64,000 nucleotides of DNA from Chitinophagaceae bacterium (GCA_024707305.1 JANPZZ010000016.1:1-64000), one strand, 5' to 3'. Shown: positions 21,101-29,754, numbered from the stretch's first letter. The notes: generated from the sequence alone by a model not told the origin. Made by a program: numbers and translations.

Positions 21101-21489
21101 CTAACAACAAATACCTCGATAAAAACAGGGGTCGCTATGCTGAAAGAAACGGCGTATTGCTGCCCTGGTACAATCGTATCGATTTCAAAATTCTGCAAGA
21201 CCTGTTTGTAAACATTGGCAAGCAGAAAAATACGCTCCAACTGAGTGTTGACGTAGTAAACCTGCCCAACCTGATCAACAGAGACTGGGGTATCCAAAAA
21301 ACGCTGATCTCTGGTGTTAACGCACCTCTGGCTCGCGCCAGCGTAACTTCAGATGGCGTTCCTACCTTCAGAATGAGAACAGTTGACATTGGTGGACAAA
21401 CTGTACTGCCTACTTCAGTTCTGAGAAATGTAACTTCACTCGGTACTACCTGGAGCATGCAAATTGGTATTCGTTACCTGTTTAACTAA
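18148..21489 (+). CDS. TonB-dependent receptor, Oar-like, with carboxypeptidase-regulatory domain
   Basis: A 1113-aa outer-membrane protein. The signal peptide (MLKRLLFLMAIVLSISTIAISQ) supports the ATG at 18148; upstream in-frame sequence is not signal-like. A CarboxypepD_reg domain follows (residues about 25-110: GITGTIKNPENSGLAGATVK). Then comes a TonB plug (about 120-240: NITAQQLSSLPTLNRSITDF, QVDGANFNNGFG, VNIAPFDVRQSGFSGAGINA) and a 22-strand-type barrel ending in MQIGIRYLFN. The family includes Oar of Myxococcus and many Bacteroidota receptors. No SusD partner follows, so this is not a Sus-type nutrient locus; substrate unknown. Codon use is strongly biased, suggesting high expression. 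A strong bidirectional terminator follows. Confidence 0.92.
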   Translation: MLKRLLFLMAIVLSISTIAISQVTTSGITGTIKNPENSGLAGATVKATHTPSGTVYTTVVSSSGVFNLPGMRPGGPYVIEISFVGFPTRKLENVYLTLGEPYVVNETLSTTGTELTNVVVSATSRGSRLDRNKTGAATNITAQQLSSLPTLNRSITDFTRLTPQANGNSFAGRDGRYNNLQVDGANFNNGFGLNDNPLPGGGGLSLDAIEEIQVNIAPFDVRQSGFSGAGINAITRSGTNRVTGSAYYYFRNQDLSGNRVKDLKVPKNETSSKTMGIRVGGPIIKNKLFFFINAEKIENKGNNAGAVNLWKASDNGVANPDQNIARPTRTDLEAVRNHLINQWGYDPGRYEGYALNNGDETTSILARIDWNINANHKLAVRYNQVKSSTPSLVNGNSGPYPRSTSANRVSAQSMAFESTMYFTDNIVRSATLELNSRLGRRWSNQLLGTFSRIQATRSSNSSIFPMIDIGDGLGTSSTYVNYITAGYELFTYGNDVLNDNFSIVNNATMTAGKHTMTVGASFEMQKFGNQYLRLGTSYYRYASVADFLTTGTPGEVAPLQYGLTYAYPGEDSYAPIKYGLPSVYIQDVISVTDRFTLTAGVRAEVPWFINKLTANTAVESLELLDQNGNGKYYSTSSWPKTRVMLSPRVGFRWDVEGNRSFILRGGTGIFAGRVPFVWLTNMPSNSGVIQNTIEPGSYAASAGWINDIRFNPDPYYWLNNTPASAQNVFIKSPNAGVPSSLALVDENFKMPQIWRTSFGFDKKLGNTGLVVSADMMYTKDLQAVYQFGANRRAAAQKMNIGGNDRRDFYPTAASYTYNSALGGNAGSVLSNTTKGHSFNTTVGISLPSRKGLFGSVFYSYTLSNTTTDNSGSNASSAWGATPTINNPNDLILASATDALPHRIVGNVSYRFEYFKAAATTISLYYNGANQGRYSFTYNGDVNGDAIAGDLLYIPNNANELLWAPITGTTAFSVDEQKAAFDKLLANNKYLDKNRGRYAERNGVLLPWYNRIDFKILQDLFVNIGKQKNTLQLSVDVVNLPNLINRDWGIQKTLISGVNAPLARASVTSDGVPTFRMRTVDIGGQTVLPTSVLRNVTSLGTTWSMQIGIRYLFN

Positions 21490-21525
21490 TCATGTACTTA
21501 TCAATCTGTAAAGATTGATCCTGAT

Positions 21526-21563
21526 AAAAGCAAAGAGCCCGCGTCGCGGGCTCTTTGCTTTTA
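21526..21563. terminator. Bidirectional rho-independent terminator
   Basis: A 17-bp stem (AAAAGCAAAGAGCCCGC with its complement) and GTC loop, flanked by A and T runs. It serves both the TonB receptor and the convergent DUF4846 gene. Confidence 0.92.
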
Positions 21564-21588
21564 TATTATCTTCCAAAACAAGTCTCTC

Positions 21589-22413
21589 CTACCAGGTATA
21601 CAATTTCATCTTTTCAAAACGCCAGTCAGGCGTGTTCAATGGTTCACCAACTTTCGTCTGATACCATGGCGACGAATCAAGCGAAGGATTCAAAACTACA
21701 TGCATTTCCTGGGCGGGCATATAACTTTGCGCAAGCATAAATGAATTTTGCCCCCTGTCGTTGCTGCATACATCCATCACAATCATCGCATGTCCCGGAA
21801 ATCCTCCTTCTACTATTACATCACCCGGCACCATTGATTCGCTCTGTGGTTTGAGTTTTAATTGTTTTTGTAAAGAATAAGTGCCCGCGTACATAAATAC
21901 AAACTCAAGCCATTGCAGCAAATTCGCATGATTGGCTTCCAACTGCTGGCCTGTTTCATAAGCTTCCAGCCTGTTGCCCTTCAAACGAAACCGCTGCCCT
22001 TTACACCATTTGTCGAAACGAAGAGATTGCAAACTGGTACTTAGGAATGAAATCTCATGGATCCTGCCCTTTGCCAACAGGTATTCAGCCCGCAACCTGA
22101 TTACGGCGTCAGCGCACTGTTGCAGATCGCGATCACCGGTAGTCATGTCGAGAACAACATAATGCCCCGATTGATCAGCTTTGGGAATGCCGTTATAGAG
22201 TCGTACGATATTTTCTTTCTTTAGGGTTCTTTCACGAAGCCATTTTCCAAATGATTCATCAGCAAGGGAACTTCGTTGAAAACCCTCCGGAGGGGGAATG
22301 GACTGGATGCTGGTAAATGCATCATTTAAAACCGGCGCAGCCGGCTGGCCACATCCGGATACAAAAAGTAGTATAGCCCAAAAGAGCATAGTTGATGGTT
22401 TGAAGTGGTGCAT
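21589..22413 (-). CDS. DUF4846 family lipoprotein
   Basis: A 274-aa protein with a lipoprotein signal (LLFVSGCGQP, lipidated Cys about residue 21). The DUF4846 body includes SFGKWLRERTLKKENIVRLYNG, YVVLDMTTGDRDLQQCADAVIRLRAEYLL, GDVIVEGGFPGHAMIVMDVC and MLAQSYMPAQEMHVVLNP. The conserved GHAMIV with Cys/His/Asp positions recalls NlpC/P60-like amidase folds, but this is inference. Its substrate is unknown. It faces the Oar-like receptor across a shared terminator. Confidence 0.8.
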   Translation of the reverse strand: MHHFKPSTMLFWAILLFVSGCGQPAAPVLNDAFTSIQSIPPPEGFQRSSLADESFGKWLRERTLKKENIVRLYNGIPKADQSGHYVVLDMTTGDRDLQQCADAVIRLRAEYLLAKGRIHEISFLSTSLQSLRFDKWCKGQRFRLKGNRLEAYETGQQLEANHANLLQWLEFVFMYAGTYSLQKQLKLKPQSESMVPGDVIVEGGFPGHAMIVMDVCSNDRGQNSFMLAQSYMPAQEMHVVLNPSLDSSPWYQTKVGEPLNTPDWRFEKMKLYTW

Positions 22414-22491
22414 GGTAAGAGTTGACGATTCTCAGATTACGACCAGCTGTAATTCCATAGGGAGAAGATGTTGGGGAAATGTTAAGAAATC

Positions 22492-22526
22492 GATGGGAGA
22501 TGGAAGATGAAAGATGGGAGATGAAA
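22492..22526. repeat. Five exact heptamers, GATGRRA family
   Basis: GATGGGA, GATGGAA, GATGAAA, GATGGGA, GATGAAA run head to tail without interruption. This tract lies between two divergent genes rather than at a gene end. It is the reverse complement of the CATCCNC family. Confidence 0.85.
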
Positions 22527-22716
22527 AATATAAGTTGGCGCCCCATTTGCAGGATTGATGAACCTAAACGCACCTACACGCTAATAACTTCATCAATATA
22601 TTTTTAATCAGCAGCGGTTATCGGCAGACGGAATACTAATTCCCAACCTGCACAAAGCCCTGTTCGTTGGCTGCACTTCCCCCTTACTCGGCGACCGAGT
22701 TCAAAAATGTAAGCTA

Positions 22717-23450
22717 ATGAAAGACGAAAAGGGGCGAAAATTTATTTTGAAGAGTACGGTCAGGGTGAGCCGCTTCTGCTGCTTCATGGCTTCCTAAACA
22801 CCGCAGAGAGTTGGAGAGGTTTCATCGAAGAATATTCTAAGAAGTATCGAGTGATTGTATGGGACATGCGAGGACATGGCCGATCAACCAATCCCGATGA
22901 GCAAAAGGATTTTAAACACGAACAGTCAGCTATGGATTTGCTCGAGTTGATGAAGGTATTAAAGATTGATAAGGCAAAAGCGATTGGTCATAGTTCAGGA
23001 GGTATCACAATTTTATATGCATCGAGTATTGCCCCTGATAAGTTTGAGGCAATTGTTCCGGTAGCTTCCCAAAGTTACTTTTCTGAACCTGTTCGCAAGT
23101 GGATCAAAAGTGGTATATGGGAACAATACTTTGATGAGACTGAGCTTGATTCACTCCATGGTAGAAAAAAGAGCGAAGTTTTGAAAAAGCAATTTTATGG
23201 CTTTGGAGATTTACAGGGTGATCCGGCACTTACAAATGACAGGCTACTGAAGATAACAGCGAGAACTCTCGTGGTTCACGGCGACAATGATTTCATTCCC
23301 GTTTCTCAGGCCCTGGAAATCTATCAAAATATTCAAGGCGACAGAATTTGGATTTCACCAAATACTCGTCGTATGCCACAATACGGTCCTGGCAATGATA
23401 CGGACTTCGTCAGAAGGACAATGGATTTTTTAGAAGGAAAAGGATGGTAG
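22717..23450 (+). CDS. Alpha/beta hydrolase (one frameshift, catalytic His replaced)
   Basis: A roughly 244-aa alpha/beta-fold hydrolase. From ATG 22717 it reads MKDEKG, then needs one extra G in the run at 22731-22734 to continue AKIYFEEYGQGEPLLLLHGF. The oxyanion segment LLHGFLN, nucleophile elbow GHSSGG and acid TLVVHGDNDFIP are present. Where the family has PNTGHMPQ, this sequence reads PNTRRMPQ, so the catalytic His is Arg. This could be miscalling or an inactive copy. The gene is more AT-rich than its neighbours. Its TAG stop is followed at once by a perfect TCATTAT heptamer tract. Confidence 0.75.
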
Positions 23451-23506
23451 TCATTATTCATTATTCATTATTCATTATTCATTATTCATTATTTATTATT
23501 TATTAT
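23451..23506. repeat. Eight exact heptamers, TCATTAT family, starting at a stop codon
   Basis: Six TCATTAT units followed by two TTATTAT units. The first base is the one directly after the hydrolase TAG. Confidence 0.95.
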
Positions 23507-23663
23507 TTACCACTGTAGCCAACATCGGGCTTTACGGTCTTAATTCGCCCTTTGATCTTTCGAATATTTTTGTTCTAAATTTTTGAATTGTAAACATAGG
23601 AAAAGTATTTGCAGAAGCAGGGCTGCTTCGGCAAGATGAATCTAATTAAGGGATTGTATCTTC

Positions 23664-23763
23664 CATCCCCCATCCCCCATCCACCATCCACCATCCACCA
23701 TCCACCATCCACCATCCTCCATCCACCATCCACCATCCCCCATCTTCCATCCTCCATCCCCCA
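23664..23763. repeat. Heptamer tract, CATCCNC family
   Basis: About 14 head-to-tail units: CATCCCC, CATCCAC, CATCCTC, CATCTTC. It ends about 10 bp before a -7 box for the carboxylase gene. A similar tract lies at 45511-45632. Confidence 0.92.
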
Positions 23764-23772
23764 TCTATTCTC

Positions 23773-23780
23773 TATATTTG
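23773..23780 (+). promoter_or_regulatory. Bacteroidota -7 box before the carboxylase gene
   Basis: TATATTTG matches TAnnTTTG, 17 bp before the ATG at 23798. The expected -33 position lies inside the CATCCNC repeat tract and has no TTTG. Confidence 0.5.
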
Positions 23781-23797
23781 TCTCTCAACACCCTACT

Positions 23798-25441
23798 ATG
23801 AATATTGAATTCAACAGGAATGAAACATCATGAAACAATCGCTGCGCAGGCGGACGCAATTGCTCGAAAAGATCATGGAAGGAGGTGGAAAGAAATCGGT
23901 GGAGCGGCAGCGTGAAAAAAATAAACTCACACCACGTGCGCGCATTCAGTACCTCATAGATGGCGATAAACCTTTTGTTGAGCTGGGTGCATTTGCCGGA
24001 CTTGATATGTATGCCGAACAGGGCGGATGCCCGGCAGGGGGCACAGTTGCAGGTGTGGGTTATGTAAGCGGCCGCCAGTGTATGATTGTAGCCAACGACC
24101 AGACTGTAAAAGCCGGAGCCTGGTTTCCCATTACGGGTAAAAAATCTTCGCATGCAGGAGATTGCCATGGAAAACAGGTTACCAATTATTTATCTCGTTG
24201 ACAGTGCCGGTGTATTTCTTCCGATGCAGGATGAAATCTTCCCGGATAAGGAACATTTCGGACGCGTGTTTCGCAATAATGCACGCATGAGTGCGATGGG
24301 AATTACACAAATTGCTGCCGTCATGGGCGCTTGTGTGGCCGGAGGCGCCTATCTTCCTATCATGAGCGATGAAACGCTGATGGTAGAAAATAACGGCTCA
24401 ATTTTTCTTGCCGGACCTTATCTGGTAAAGGCGGCGATTGGTGAAGATATTGACGCTGAAACGCTGGGGGAGGCGCTGTTACACACACGGAAATCTCCGG
24501 TATTGCCGACTATAAATTCAAGACCGAACAGGAATGTCTCGATCATATCAAAAATGTAATGTCGATGCTTGGTCGCCCGGACACCGCAGGATTTGATCGC
24601 ATCGCAGTAAAAGCTCCTTTTAAAAATCCAGAAGAATTGTACGGCGTTTTTCCTGCCGATGGCAAGCCATACGATATGGTAGATATCATCGATCGAATTG
24701 TGGATGCGAATGCTGACAATACAGCCAGTAGCTTTGAACAGTTTAAAGAAGATTATGGCAAAACAATTCTCTGCGGATATGCACGCCTCGATGGATGGGC
24801 TGTCGGCATTGTAGCCAACCAACGTAAAATTGTAAAAAGCCGCAAAGGTGAAATGCAAATGGGAGGCGTGATCTACAATGATAGCGCAGACAAAAGCCGC
24901 ACGCTTTATCCTGAACTGTAATCAAAAGAAAATACCTCTGATCTTTTTACAGGATGTTACCGGGTTTATGGTAGGCAGCCGCAGCGAACATGCAGGTATT
25001 ATTAAAGACGGCGCCAAACTGGTGAATGCGGTTGCAAATTCTGTGGTACCAAAATTTACGGTCATTGTTGGTAACTCATATGGCGCAGGAAATTATGCCA
25101 TGTGTGGTAAAGCATACGATCCACGTTTCATCTACGCATGGCCGAGTGCACGTATTGCCGTGATGGGAGGTGAACAGGCTGCAAAAACGCTCCTGCAAAT
25201 ACAGGTGGCAGGTATGAAAGCAAAAGGCAAAGAAGTAAGTGCCGAAGAAGAAGAGCGCCTGTTGTCGGAAATTAAATCACGTTATGATTCACAAACATCC
25301 CCCTACTACGCCGCGGCACGTTTATGGGTGGACGATATCATTGACCCGGTTCAAACCAGAATGGTGCTTGCCGAAGGAATAAATGCTGCAAACAACAACC
25401 CCGATTTCGCCGATTTCAGAACGGGTGTTTTTCAAACATAA
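23798..25441 (+). CDS. Acyl-CoA (propionyl-CoA type) carboxylase carboxyltransferase subunit, four frameshifts
   Basis: Transfers carboxyl from carboxybiotin to an acyl-CoA, usually propionyl- or methylcrotonyl-CoA. The start [10 protein letters not shown] at 23798 fits the family; a frame change near 23828 leads into [32 protein letters not shown]. Further breaks occur near 24140-24160, 24480-24560 and 24880-24900. The pieces cover both crotonase-like halves: [56 protein letters not shown] and [20 protein letters not shown]. The corrected length of about 547 aa is normal. The biotin carboxylase and carrier subunits are not in the window. Substrate cannot be fixed from sequence alone. Confidence 0.9.
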
Positions 25442-25499
25442 ACAGAAGGCGACGAAAAAATTAACATCGGGCGACGAACGTTTATACTAAAAAACTAAA

Positions 25500-25961
25500 A
25501 TGTCGATTACCATATATACCGACGGCTCATCGCGTGGGAACCCCGGACGTGGTGGTTATGGCGTGATCCTGATGTCGGGAACCCATCGAAAAGAATTATC
25601 AGGTGGATTCAGAATGACGACCAACAATCGCATGGAACTGCTGGCAGTGATCATGGGACTTGAAGCATTGAAAAAAACCTGGAATGGATGTGCTCATTTT
25701 TTCCGACAGCAAATACATTGTGGATGCGGTAGAAAAAGGCTGGCTGCGCAAATGGATTGCCACACGCTTTGCTGGTGGCAAAAAAACCAGGACCTGTGGA
25801 TGCGCTACGATCGTGTGGCCAGGAAACACCATGTACGTTTTAAATGGGTGAAGGGCCATGCCGACAATCCATACAATAATCGCTGCGATGAACTGGCAAC
25901 TGCAGCCGCAGACGGCACCGACCTTGCTGAAGATACAGGCTATGTAGCGGAAGTAAGATGA
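25500..25961 (+). CDS. rnhA: Ribonuclease HI (two compensating frameshifts)
   Basis: Degrades RNA in RNA-DNA hybrids. It begins MSITIYTDGSSRGNPGRGGYGV, which carries the first catalytic Asp; Glu is in NNRMELLAVI. Between 25680 and 25790 the frame is shifted: removing one A from the run near 25671-25677 restores MDVLIFSDSKYIVDAVEKGW (second catalytic Asp), and adding one A near 25780-25786 returns to KKNQDLWMRYD. The distal KGHADNPYNNRCDELA carries His and the last Asp. About 153 aa is typical. As called, the core residues would be lost. Confidence 0.92.
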   Translation: MSITIYTDGSSRGNPGRGGYGVILMSGTHRKELSGGFRMTTNNRMELLAVIMGLEALKKTWNGCAHFFRQQIHCGCGRKRLAAQMDCHTLCWWQKNQDLWMRYDRVARKHHVRFKWVKGHADNPYNNRCDELATAAADGTDLAEDTGYVAEVR

Positions 25962-26001
25962 TAACGTCAACCTTCTTATCTAATTAAAGTTTCAATTGCC
26001 C

Positions 26002-26643
26002 ATGCGATCTCTTGTATCCTGGAGCGGCGGAAAAGATTCCTGTTTTGCAACGATGAAAGCACGTGAAGCTGGTTATGAACCGACCGTGTTGCTGAATGTA
26101 ATGAACGAATCCGGGCAACGGTCCCGCTCGCATGGACTACCTGCTTCCGTTTTAAAACAACAGGCGGATGCAATGCATCTCCCAATAACGTTGATCGAGA
26201 GCTCATGGAAGGAGTATGAGATGAATTTCACAAACGCGCTGCTAGATCTTCGCAAGCGATTCAATACAACCTATGCTGTTTTTGGCGACATCGACCTGCA
26301 GGCTCACCGCGATTGGGAAGAGAAGGTTACCGCTGCCGCAGGACTACAGGCAGCCCTGCCCTTGTGGCAACAAAACCGAAAAACCTTGCTAATTCAAATG
26401 CTTAACGCGGGAATCGAAACGATGATTGTGAGTTGTAATGCGGTAATGGGTCCTTCATTCCTCGGACGTACCATGACTGAAGACATGATTCCCGAACTGG
26501 AAAACATGGGTGTGGATGTTTGTGGCGAAAATGGAGAGTTTCATACGCTGGTGGTAAACTGTCCTTTATTCGACAGAAGAATAACCGTTCAACCTGGAGA
26601 AATACAGGAACACGAAGGTTACTGGTTTCTTGAAATAACCTAA
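26002..26643 (+). CDS. Dph6-like ATP-binding protein (adenine nucleotide alpha hydrolase family)
   Basis: A PP-loop ATPase related to diphthine--ammonia ligase. The PP-loop is SWSGGKDSCFAT near residue 10, and the family-specific C-terminal region reads DVCGENGEFHTLVVNCPLF. About 213 aa from the ATG at 26002. Bacteria lack diphthamide, so the bacterial role of this family is not established and may concern another amidation. The gene is followed by a strong terminator. Confidence 0.8.
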   Translation: MRSLVSWSGGKDSCFATMKAREAGYEPTVLLNVMNESGQRSRSHGLPASVLKQQADAMHLPITLIESSWKEYEMNFTNALLDLRKRFNTTYAVFGDIDLQAHRDWEEKVTAAAGLQAALPLWQQNRKTLLIQMLNAGIETMIVSCNAVMGPSFLGRTMTEDMIPELENMGVDVCGENGEFHTLVVNCPLFDRRITVQPGEIQEHEGYWFLEIT

Positions 26644-26644
26644 C

Positions 26645-26687
26645 AAAAAAGGATTATTGATTTCGATAAATCAATAATCCTTTTTTG
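26645..26687. terminator. Bidirectional rho-independent terminator
   Basis: A long hairpin, AAAAAAGGATTATTGATT with its complement, loop around TCGATA, with A- and T-runs on both sides. It separates the Dph6-like gene from the convergent DUF6580 gene. Confidence 0.9.
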
Positions 26688-26709
26688 TTGTGAAAAATAT
26701 CCACTTATA

Positions 26710-27288
26710 TTAAGCTTCGTACCTGACGAGCAGGGCAGTTTTGCGGTGTACAAGCACATTATACATGAACAAAATTGCAGGTAAAAATACAATGGTGCTA
26801 ATCAGTGCATTGCGATAGAATGGAATCGCTGCAACGTAACAATTTATCAGGCCGTTAAAATCTTTGCTGTAAAGATTTCCTTCACTTCCCATCCAAACTG
26901 CGAAGTTAGATATGAGGAAGAATACCGTTGGTGCGGCAATAACTCCAGCCAGAATTGATCCGTATTTACGTGCCTTGAGCAACCAGCCAATTAATGTTGC
27001 AGACAAAAGTATCAGGTATACTTTCCACTGACCATGATACAAACCGGGGTAATCAAATTCGCCTGCTTTATACAGGAGGTGAATTACGCCGTCGCTCACG
27101 AGCAGGGCGATCAAAGGCAGCAGGAACGACATGCTCTTCTGACGGATAATCATACCCGAAAAAAGGGCGATTGCGATAACAGGAGAAAATCCTGACCATG
27201 ACATATCTGCGCCAAACTGGATTTTCATCAGTGTGGTGAGGCCGATCAGTATCAAAACAAAAATCAAAAAACGTCCATTAATTTTCAT
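26710..27288 (-). CDS. DUF6580-type integral membrane protein
   Basis: 192 aa with about six membrane segments (FLIFVLILIGLTTLM, FSPVIAIALFSGMII, FLLPLIALLVSDGVI, VYLILLSATLIGWLL, ILAGVIAAPTVFFLI, ALISTIVFLPAILFMYN). The layout resembles ECF-type substrate-binding membrane components, and I recognise it as the DUF6580 family. No partner transporter is near. A -7 box (TAAATTTG on the minus strand, 27318-27311) lies 22 bp upstream. Confidence 0.7.
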   Translation of the reverse strand: MKINGRFLIFVLILIGLTTLMKIQFGADMSWSGFSPVIAIALFSGMIIRQKSMSFLLPLIALLVSDGVIHLLYKAGEFDYPGLYHGQWKVYLILLSATLIGWLLKARKYGSILAGVIAAPTVFFLISNFAVWMGSEGNLYSKDFNGLINCYVAAIPFYRNALISTIVFLPAILFMYNVLVHRKTALLVRYEA

Positions 27289-27310
27289 CGTAATATTATT
27301 GGGTGCGGGA

Positions 27311-27318
27311 CAAATTTA
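27311..27318 (-). promoter_or_regulatory. Bacteroidota -7 box for the DUF6580 gene
   Basis: TAAATTTG on the minus strand fits TAnnTTTG. No well-spaced -33 TTTG is seen. Confidence 0.4.
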
Positions 27319-27410
27319 ACCTAAAACGGCTAAACCTGGGCGCAATTTATCCACCGCGGCATACACTCTCCCCTGCTTCAACGCAATGTGCGCAAAAGTC
27401 CCGTGGAGCC

Positions 27411-28622
27411 TCACTTTTCTGGAACCGCGGCTTTGAATACCACACAATCCGTCACTGCCGTAATCAACACCGGTTCTCCGGGCAATTGAAGTGCTGAAGG
27501 GTGACCTGGCTCCAACACAACGCTGGCACTACCCTGCTCCAGTTTGGCGACACCTTCGGTAATGAGGTACATTTCCGCGCCGGGAGACTGGTGTGATACA
27601 GATTGTCCTGCATTCAATTGCAGCGATGACAGTTCAAAATCCGGTGCCGGAGTTTTATAAACACGGAAGTCTCCATCCATTTCGCCTTCCAGAATCCTGG
27701 GATGTGTTTCCTCGCATCGAACGTGCTTCAGCAACTGCGGCACGTCGATATATTTACTGGTAAGTCCTCCGCGGAGTACATTATCGGAGCTTGCCATAAT
27801 TTCCATATTCTGCCCTTCCAGATACGCGTGTGGCACGCCTGCATCCTGAAAGATGGCCTGTCCTCTTTCCATATAGACCAGGTTAAAAAGGTATACGGAG
27901 AATATACCACGATCCACCCGGCCCGGGCCATTGAATGTAATAGCAGCACGCGCAGCCCAAAAATCGGGATGCATTTTATCCAGTCTTTCCGCCTGGTACA
28001 ATGGAATTATTTCTTCCAGCAGTGGATGCAGATGGCGGTTTACATCTTCCTGCGGCATTTCCATTACGGTTTTGTACAACCGTTCATAACCACCCTGTTC
28101 AAATACTGGAATCAGAAATTGCAGCGGTGCTTTTTCCGACAATATCGATTTCAACGAATCTGCGGGCCTGAAGCCATGCAACAACCAGAATGGGCCCATG
28201 GCAACCATGAGTTCTGGTTTATGATTTTCATCTTTATAATTTCTATTGGGAGCATCCAGCGGTACACCTGATGCGTTCTCGGCAGCGAAATCTTTTATTG
28301 CATCTTCTTTCTTTGGATGTACCTGAATCGAAAGCATATCCTTTACATCCAGTGCCTTGAAGAGATAAGGAAGCTGTCCAAAGTTTTTATAGGTATTAGC
28401 GCCGATTTTAGATGCGGGATCAATTGCCAGGTATTCGCGCAATGAAACCTCTGTGCCATCTGTCCATTGAATACGGCAATCGGCCTGCGGATGTACGCCC
28501 AGCCAGTATTCGGCAAAGGGCTTCTCCGGCACAGGTGCCAGATTTAACAATGCGGGTATGAAGCTACGGCCGCCCCAATCGTAATGTTTTACAGTTCCGG
28601 TAAGTGATGCAATGGTCGTCAT
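27411..28622 (-). CDS. manA: Mannose-6-phosphate isomerase, class I
   Basis: Interconverts mannose 6-phosphate and fructose 6-phosphate, feeding GDP-mannose synthesis. The 403-aa cupin protein begins TVKHYDWGGRSFIPALL. Metal ligands are seen in LSIQVHPKKEDA (Gln, His), DENHKPELMVAM (Glu) and, in the second half, FQDAGVPHAYLEGQNMEIMASSDNVLRGGLTSKY (His and the family signature). The C-terminal cupin half is complete. It is transcribed divergently from yraN, the two ATGs being 37 bp apart. Confidence 0.95.
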   Translation of the reverse strand: MTTIASLTGTVKHYDWGGRSFIPALLNLAPVPEKPFAEYWLGVHPQADCRIQWTDGTEVSLREYLAIDPASKIGANTYKNFGQLPYLFKALDVKDMLSIQVHPKKEDAIKDFAAENASGVPLDAPNRNYKDENHKPELMVAMGPFWLLHGFRPADSLKSILSEKAPLQFLIPVFEQGGYERLYKTVMEMPQEDVNRHLHPLLEEIIPLYQAERLDKMHPDFWAARAAITFNGPGRVDRGIFSVYLFNLVYMERGQAIFQDAGVPHAYLEGQNMEIMASSDNVLRGGLTSKYIDVPQLLKHVRCEETHPRILEGEMDGDFRVYKTPAPDFELSSLQLNAGQSVSHQSPGAEMYLITEGVAKLEQGSASVVLEPGHPSALQLPGEPVLITAVTDCVVFKAAVPEK

Positions 28623-28659
28623 GAAATTTCCTAACTTTAAAATGTGTAAAGATAAGGGG

Positions 28660-29013
28660 ATGAAAACGCATTTGGATACCGGTAAAACCGGCGAGGAGAT
28701 GGCCGCAAAATGGCTAATTGAGAATGGTTACGAAATCGTTCACCGCAACTGGCGCTATTCGTATTATGAACTGGATATTGTTGCGAAAAAAAACAATCGC
28801 CTGCATTTTATCGAGGTGAAATGCCGGCATGTTAATTCTATCGGCAACCCCGAAGACAGTGTTTCAAAGAAAAAATTCAGGAATCTGAAACGCGCCGCTG
28901 ACGCGTATCTGCAATTCTTTCCCAATCCATGGATCCAATATGATATCCTCGCGATTACACTAAAACCAGGGATGGAAAATGAGTTTTTTCTCTTGCAGGA
29001 TGTATTTATTTGA
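28660..29013 (+). CDS. YraN family (UPF0102) nuclease-like protein
   Basis: 117 aa from the ATG at 28660 (MKTHLDTGKTGEEMAAKWL). The endonuclease-like core has Glu in TGEEMAA, then YYELDIVAKKNNRLHFIEVKCR, the D-x(n)-E-x-K pattern of the restriction-endonuclease fold. The function of the family is not settled; links to Holliday-junction or DNA processing are inferred from fold only. Composite repeat sequence begins about 24 bp after the TGA stop. Confidence 0.85.
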   Translation: MKTHLDTGKTGEEMAAKWLIENGYEIVHRNWRYSYYELDIVAKKNNRLHFIEVKCRHVNSIGNPEDSVSKKKFRNLKRAADAYLQFFPNPWIQYDILAITLKPGMENEFFLLQDVFI

Positions 29014-29036
29014 ACATGTCACCCTTGCCGTTTCCT

Positions 29037-29228
29037 GTTTTTTCACGCAGAGTGCGCAAAGGTCCCGCAGAGTGCGCAGAAGTCTTTTCAGCGCAATTGA
29101 ACGTGCAAAAATCTTTCTGCTTCGAAGTTATTCGAACTCATTTCCACATTTCCACTTTTTCACATTTTCACATTTCCACATTTCCTTTCACGTTTGCCGG
29201 TTGCCGTTTGCCGGTTGCCGTTTACCGA
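29037..29228. repeat. Third copy of the composite CGCAGAGTGCGC element
   Basis: It starts TTTTTTCACGCAGAGTGCGC with a second CGCAGAGTGCGC dodecamer, then TTTTCAGCG. A CATTTCCA-type octamer tract (about 29141-29187) and TTTCACG plus TTTGCCG/GTTGCCG heptamers follow. The order matches the two copies at 7197-7630, with diverged sequence between modules. Confidence 0.8.
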
Positions 29229-29238
29229 TCCTCTTTCC

Positions 29239-29754
29239 TCACGCCAGCGGTTTTACCGCGGCCATCATCTTCTCCACAATCTTAAATGTTGCCGGGCAAT
29301 ATTCCACGTTCTGTTTATGTACATGTACATAGTCCTTCATCTTTTTAGGAAGATGTGGGAAACCAGCACAATCATCAGGCCGGATCGCATAGATGCTACA
29401 CTTATTATCTTTCAGATTAAGAAACTGACAGGGTTGTTTTTTATTCATCCAATCGCCGGTACTTCTTTCTTTGTACAACCATTTTTCTTTAAACTCATCC
29501 ACTGTCTGCCCAAAATGCGCGGAGATTCTTTTCAGATCCGATTTGTTGAATGTGGGAGTCATCGTTTTGCAGCAATTGGCACAAGCCAGACAGTCCACTT
29601 CTGCCCACACCTCCTTTTCTAAGTTTTGTGTAATCTTTTCAAGTCCGCGGGGTGGTGCTTTCTCAATTTTTGTCAGAAAACGACGAAGACGGCGTTTCTC
29701 AATCAGGGCCATTTTACGAAACGCACGGAGATTAAAAGGTACCTTTTTGCTCAT
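29239..29754 (-). CDS. YkgJ family cysteine-cluster protein
   Basis: 171 aa. Clustered cysteines CLACANCCKTMTP and, later, PCQFLNLKDNKCSIYAIRPDDCAGFP form the CxxCC...C...C pattern of this family, presumed to bind an Fe-S cluster or zinc. The N-terminus (FRKMALIEKRRLRRFLTKIEK) is basic. Function is unknown. The stop is about 10 bp from the end of a heptamer tract. Confidence 0.85.
   Translation of the reverse strand: MSKKVPFNLRAFRKMALIEKRRLRRFLTKIEKAPPRGLEKITQNLEKEVWAEVDCLACANCCKTMTPTFNKSDLKRISAHFGQTVDEFKEKWLYKERSTGDWMNKKQPCQFLNLKDNKCSIYAIRPDDCAGFPHLPKKMKDYVHVHKQNVEYCPATFKIVEKMMAAVKPLA

Noticed and set aside
18148-21489. SusC of a polysaccharide utilisation locus
   Set aside because: No SusD gene follows and the plug resembles Oar-type receptors, so a PUL is not supported.
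23451-23763. Small protein-coding frames across the TCATTAT and CATCCNC tracts
   Set aside because: The frames are artefacts of low-complexity repeats (runs of HPPS or similar) with no support.
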